Assembly: GCA_003168295.1 (NCBI GenBank)
Contig: PMST01000495.1
Coordinates: 5,692-11,063, forward strand
Direction of reading: 5' to 3'
DNA length: 5,372 bases
Source: Actinomycetota bacterium
GTDB lineage: Bacteria; Actinomycetota; Actinomycetes; Streptosporangiales; Streptosporangiaceae
Shown here: positions 5,174 through 5,372 of the stretch, piece by piece
Position numbering within the stretch: the stretch's first letter is position 1
How the letters are laid out: every line of letters begins with the position of its first letter
Made by a program: the position numbers and the translations under genes
The notes under the pieces: model-generated
What the model was told of the DNA's origin: nothing
Seen by the model: only the letters and a program-made list of their open reading frames with translations
Database searches by the model: none

Positions 5174-5372
5174 GTGGCGCCGGGCCACCCGGAGCCGAGC
5201 CCGCTGCTGGTGACCGGCGGGACCGGCCTGGCCGGATCGACCGTAGCCCTTCTTGCGGCCAGGCAGCAGCTGCAGGTCCGCGCGCTGGTGCGCGGCTGCC
5301 CCGAGGTCACTCCGCTGACTGACGCCGGTGTCGAGATAGTCCAGGGTGATATCTGCGATCCGGATTCGCTTG
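5174..5372 (+). CDS. NAD(P)-binding SDR / epimerase-like protein (N-terminal part only)
   Basis: The frame is open from GTG 5174 to the right edge (66 codons seen). After a short N-terminus comes LLVTGGTGLAGSTVALLAA (11-29), the first strand and TGGTGxxG nucleotide loop of extended or atypical short-chain dehydrogenases, then VRALVRG (second strand, Arg-rich, favouring NADP) and VEIVQGDICDPDSL, the usual G-D-x-x-D acid after strand three. This is typical of NAD-dependent epimerase/dehydratase or NmrA-like proteins. An in-frame TGA at 5162-5164 excludes an earlier start. The GTG begins one base after the preceding TAG and lacks a strong ribosome binding site, so it is probably translated by coupling. 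The substrate and catalytic residues lie outside the window. Confidence 0.82.
   Translation, partial: MAPGHPEPSPLLVTGGTGLAGSTVALLAARQQLQVRALVRGCPEVTPLTDAGVEIVQGDICDPDSL

Noticed and set aside
4705..5310. A 201-codon minus-strand open frame opposite the second SnoaL gene and the SDR start
   Set aside because: The plus-strand frames have recognisable folds and motifs. The minus frame has no family resemblance and is typical of antisense open frames in GC-rich genes.

Overview
This is a GC-rich window with strong G/C bias at third codon positions. It uses alternative start codons (TTG, GTG) and carries tightly packed, co-directional genes from catabolic enzyme families. The overall look is that of a soil-type actinomycete (for example a Pseudonocardia, Frankia or Mycolicibacterium relative). 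A GC-rich proteobacterium cannot be excluded. No rRNA, tRNA, CRISPR array, transposase or phage gene was seen.

Layout. Two divergent gene groups share a regulatory gap at 3838-4107. Leftward (minus strand), in order of transcription: a D-2-hydroxyacid dehydrogenase (3837-2875, TTG start); an HpcH/HpaI-type aldolase (2878-2114) that overlaps it by four bases (ATGA); a TIM-barrel sugar-phosphate isomerase/epimerase-like protein (2051-1176); then, after a 218-bp gap rich in inverted repeats, an APH-fold small-molecule phosphotransferase (957 to beyond the left edge). Rightward (plus strand): two different NTF2/SnoaL-fold proteins (4108-4668 and 4729-5172), then the first 66 codons of an NAD(P)-binding SDR/epimerase (5174 to beyond the right edge).

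How the genes may work together (inference). The dehydrogenase, aldolase and isomerase together resemble the lower part of a sugar-acid or 2-oxo-acid pathway: isomerise, cleave a 2-oxo-4-hydroxy acid to pyruvate or a similar fragment plus an aldehyde, and reduce or oxidise the 2-hydroxy/2-oxo acid. The phosphotransferase belongs to the group that includes LvaA and the kinase part of ACAD10/11, which phosphorylate hydroxyacyl-CoAs. The NTF2-fold proteins and the SDR suggest a cyclic, terpenoid or aromatic substrate upstream. I do not recognise the whole set as a named pathway.

Regulation. AT-rich islands with palindromes occur in both intergenic regions, and both contain the heptamer ATCATTA in inverted-repeat context. 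This suggests one local regulator could control both transcription units, but no regulator gene lies in the window. The ribosome binding sites of the aldolase and of the isomerase each sit inside a short perfect inverted repeat.
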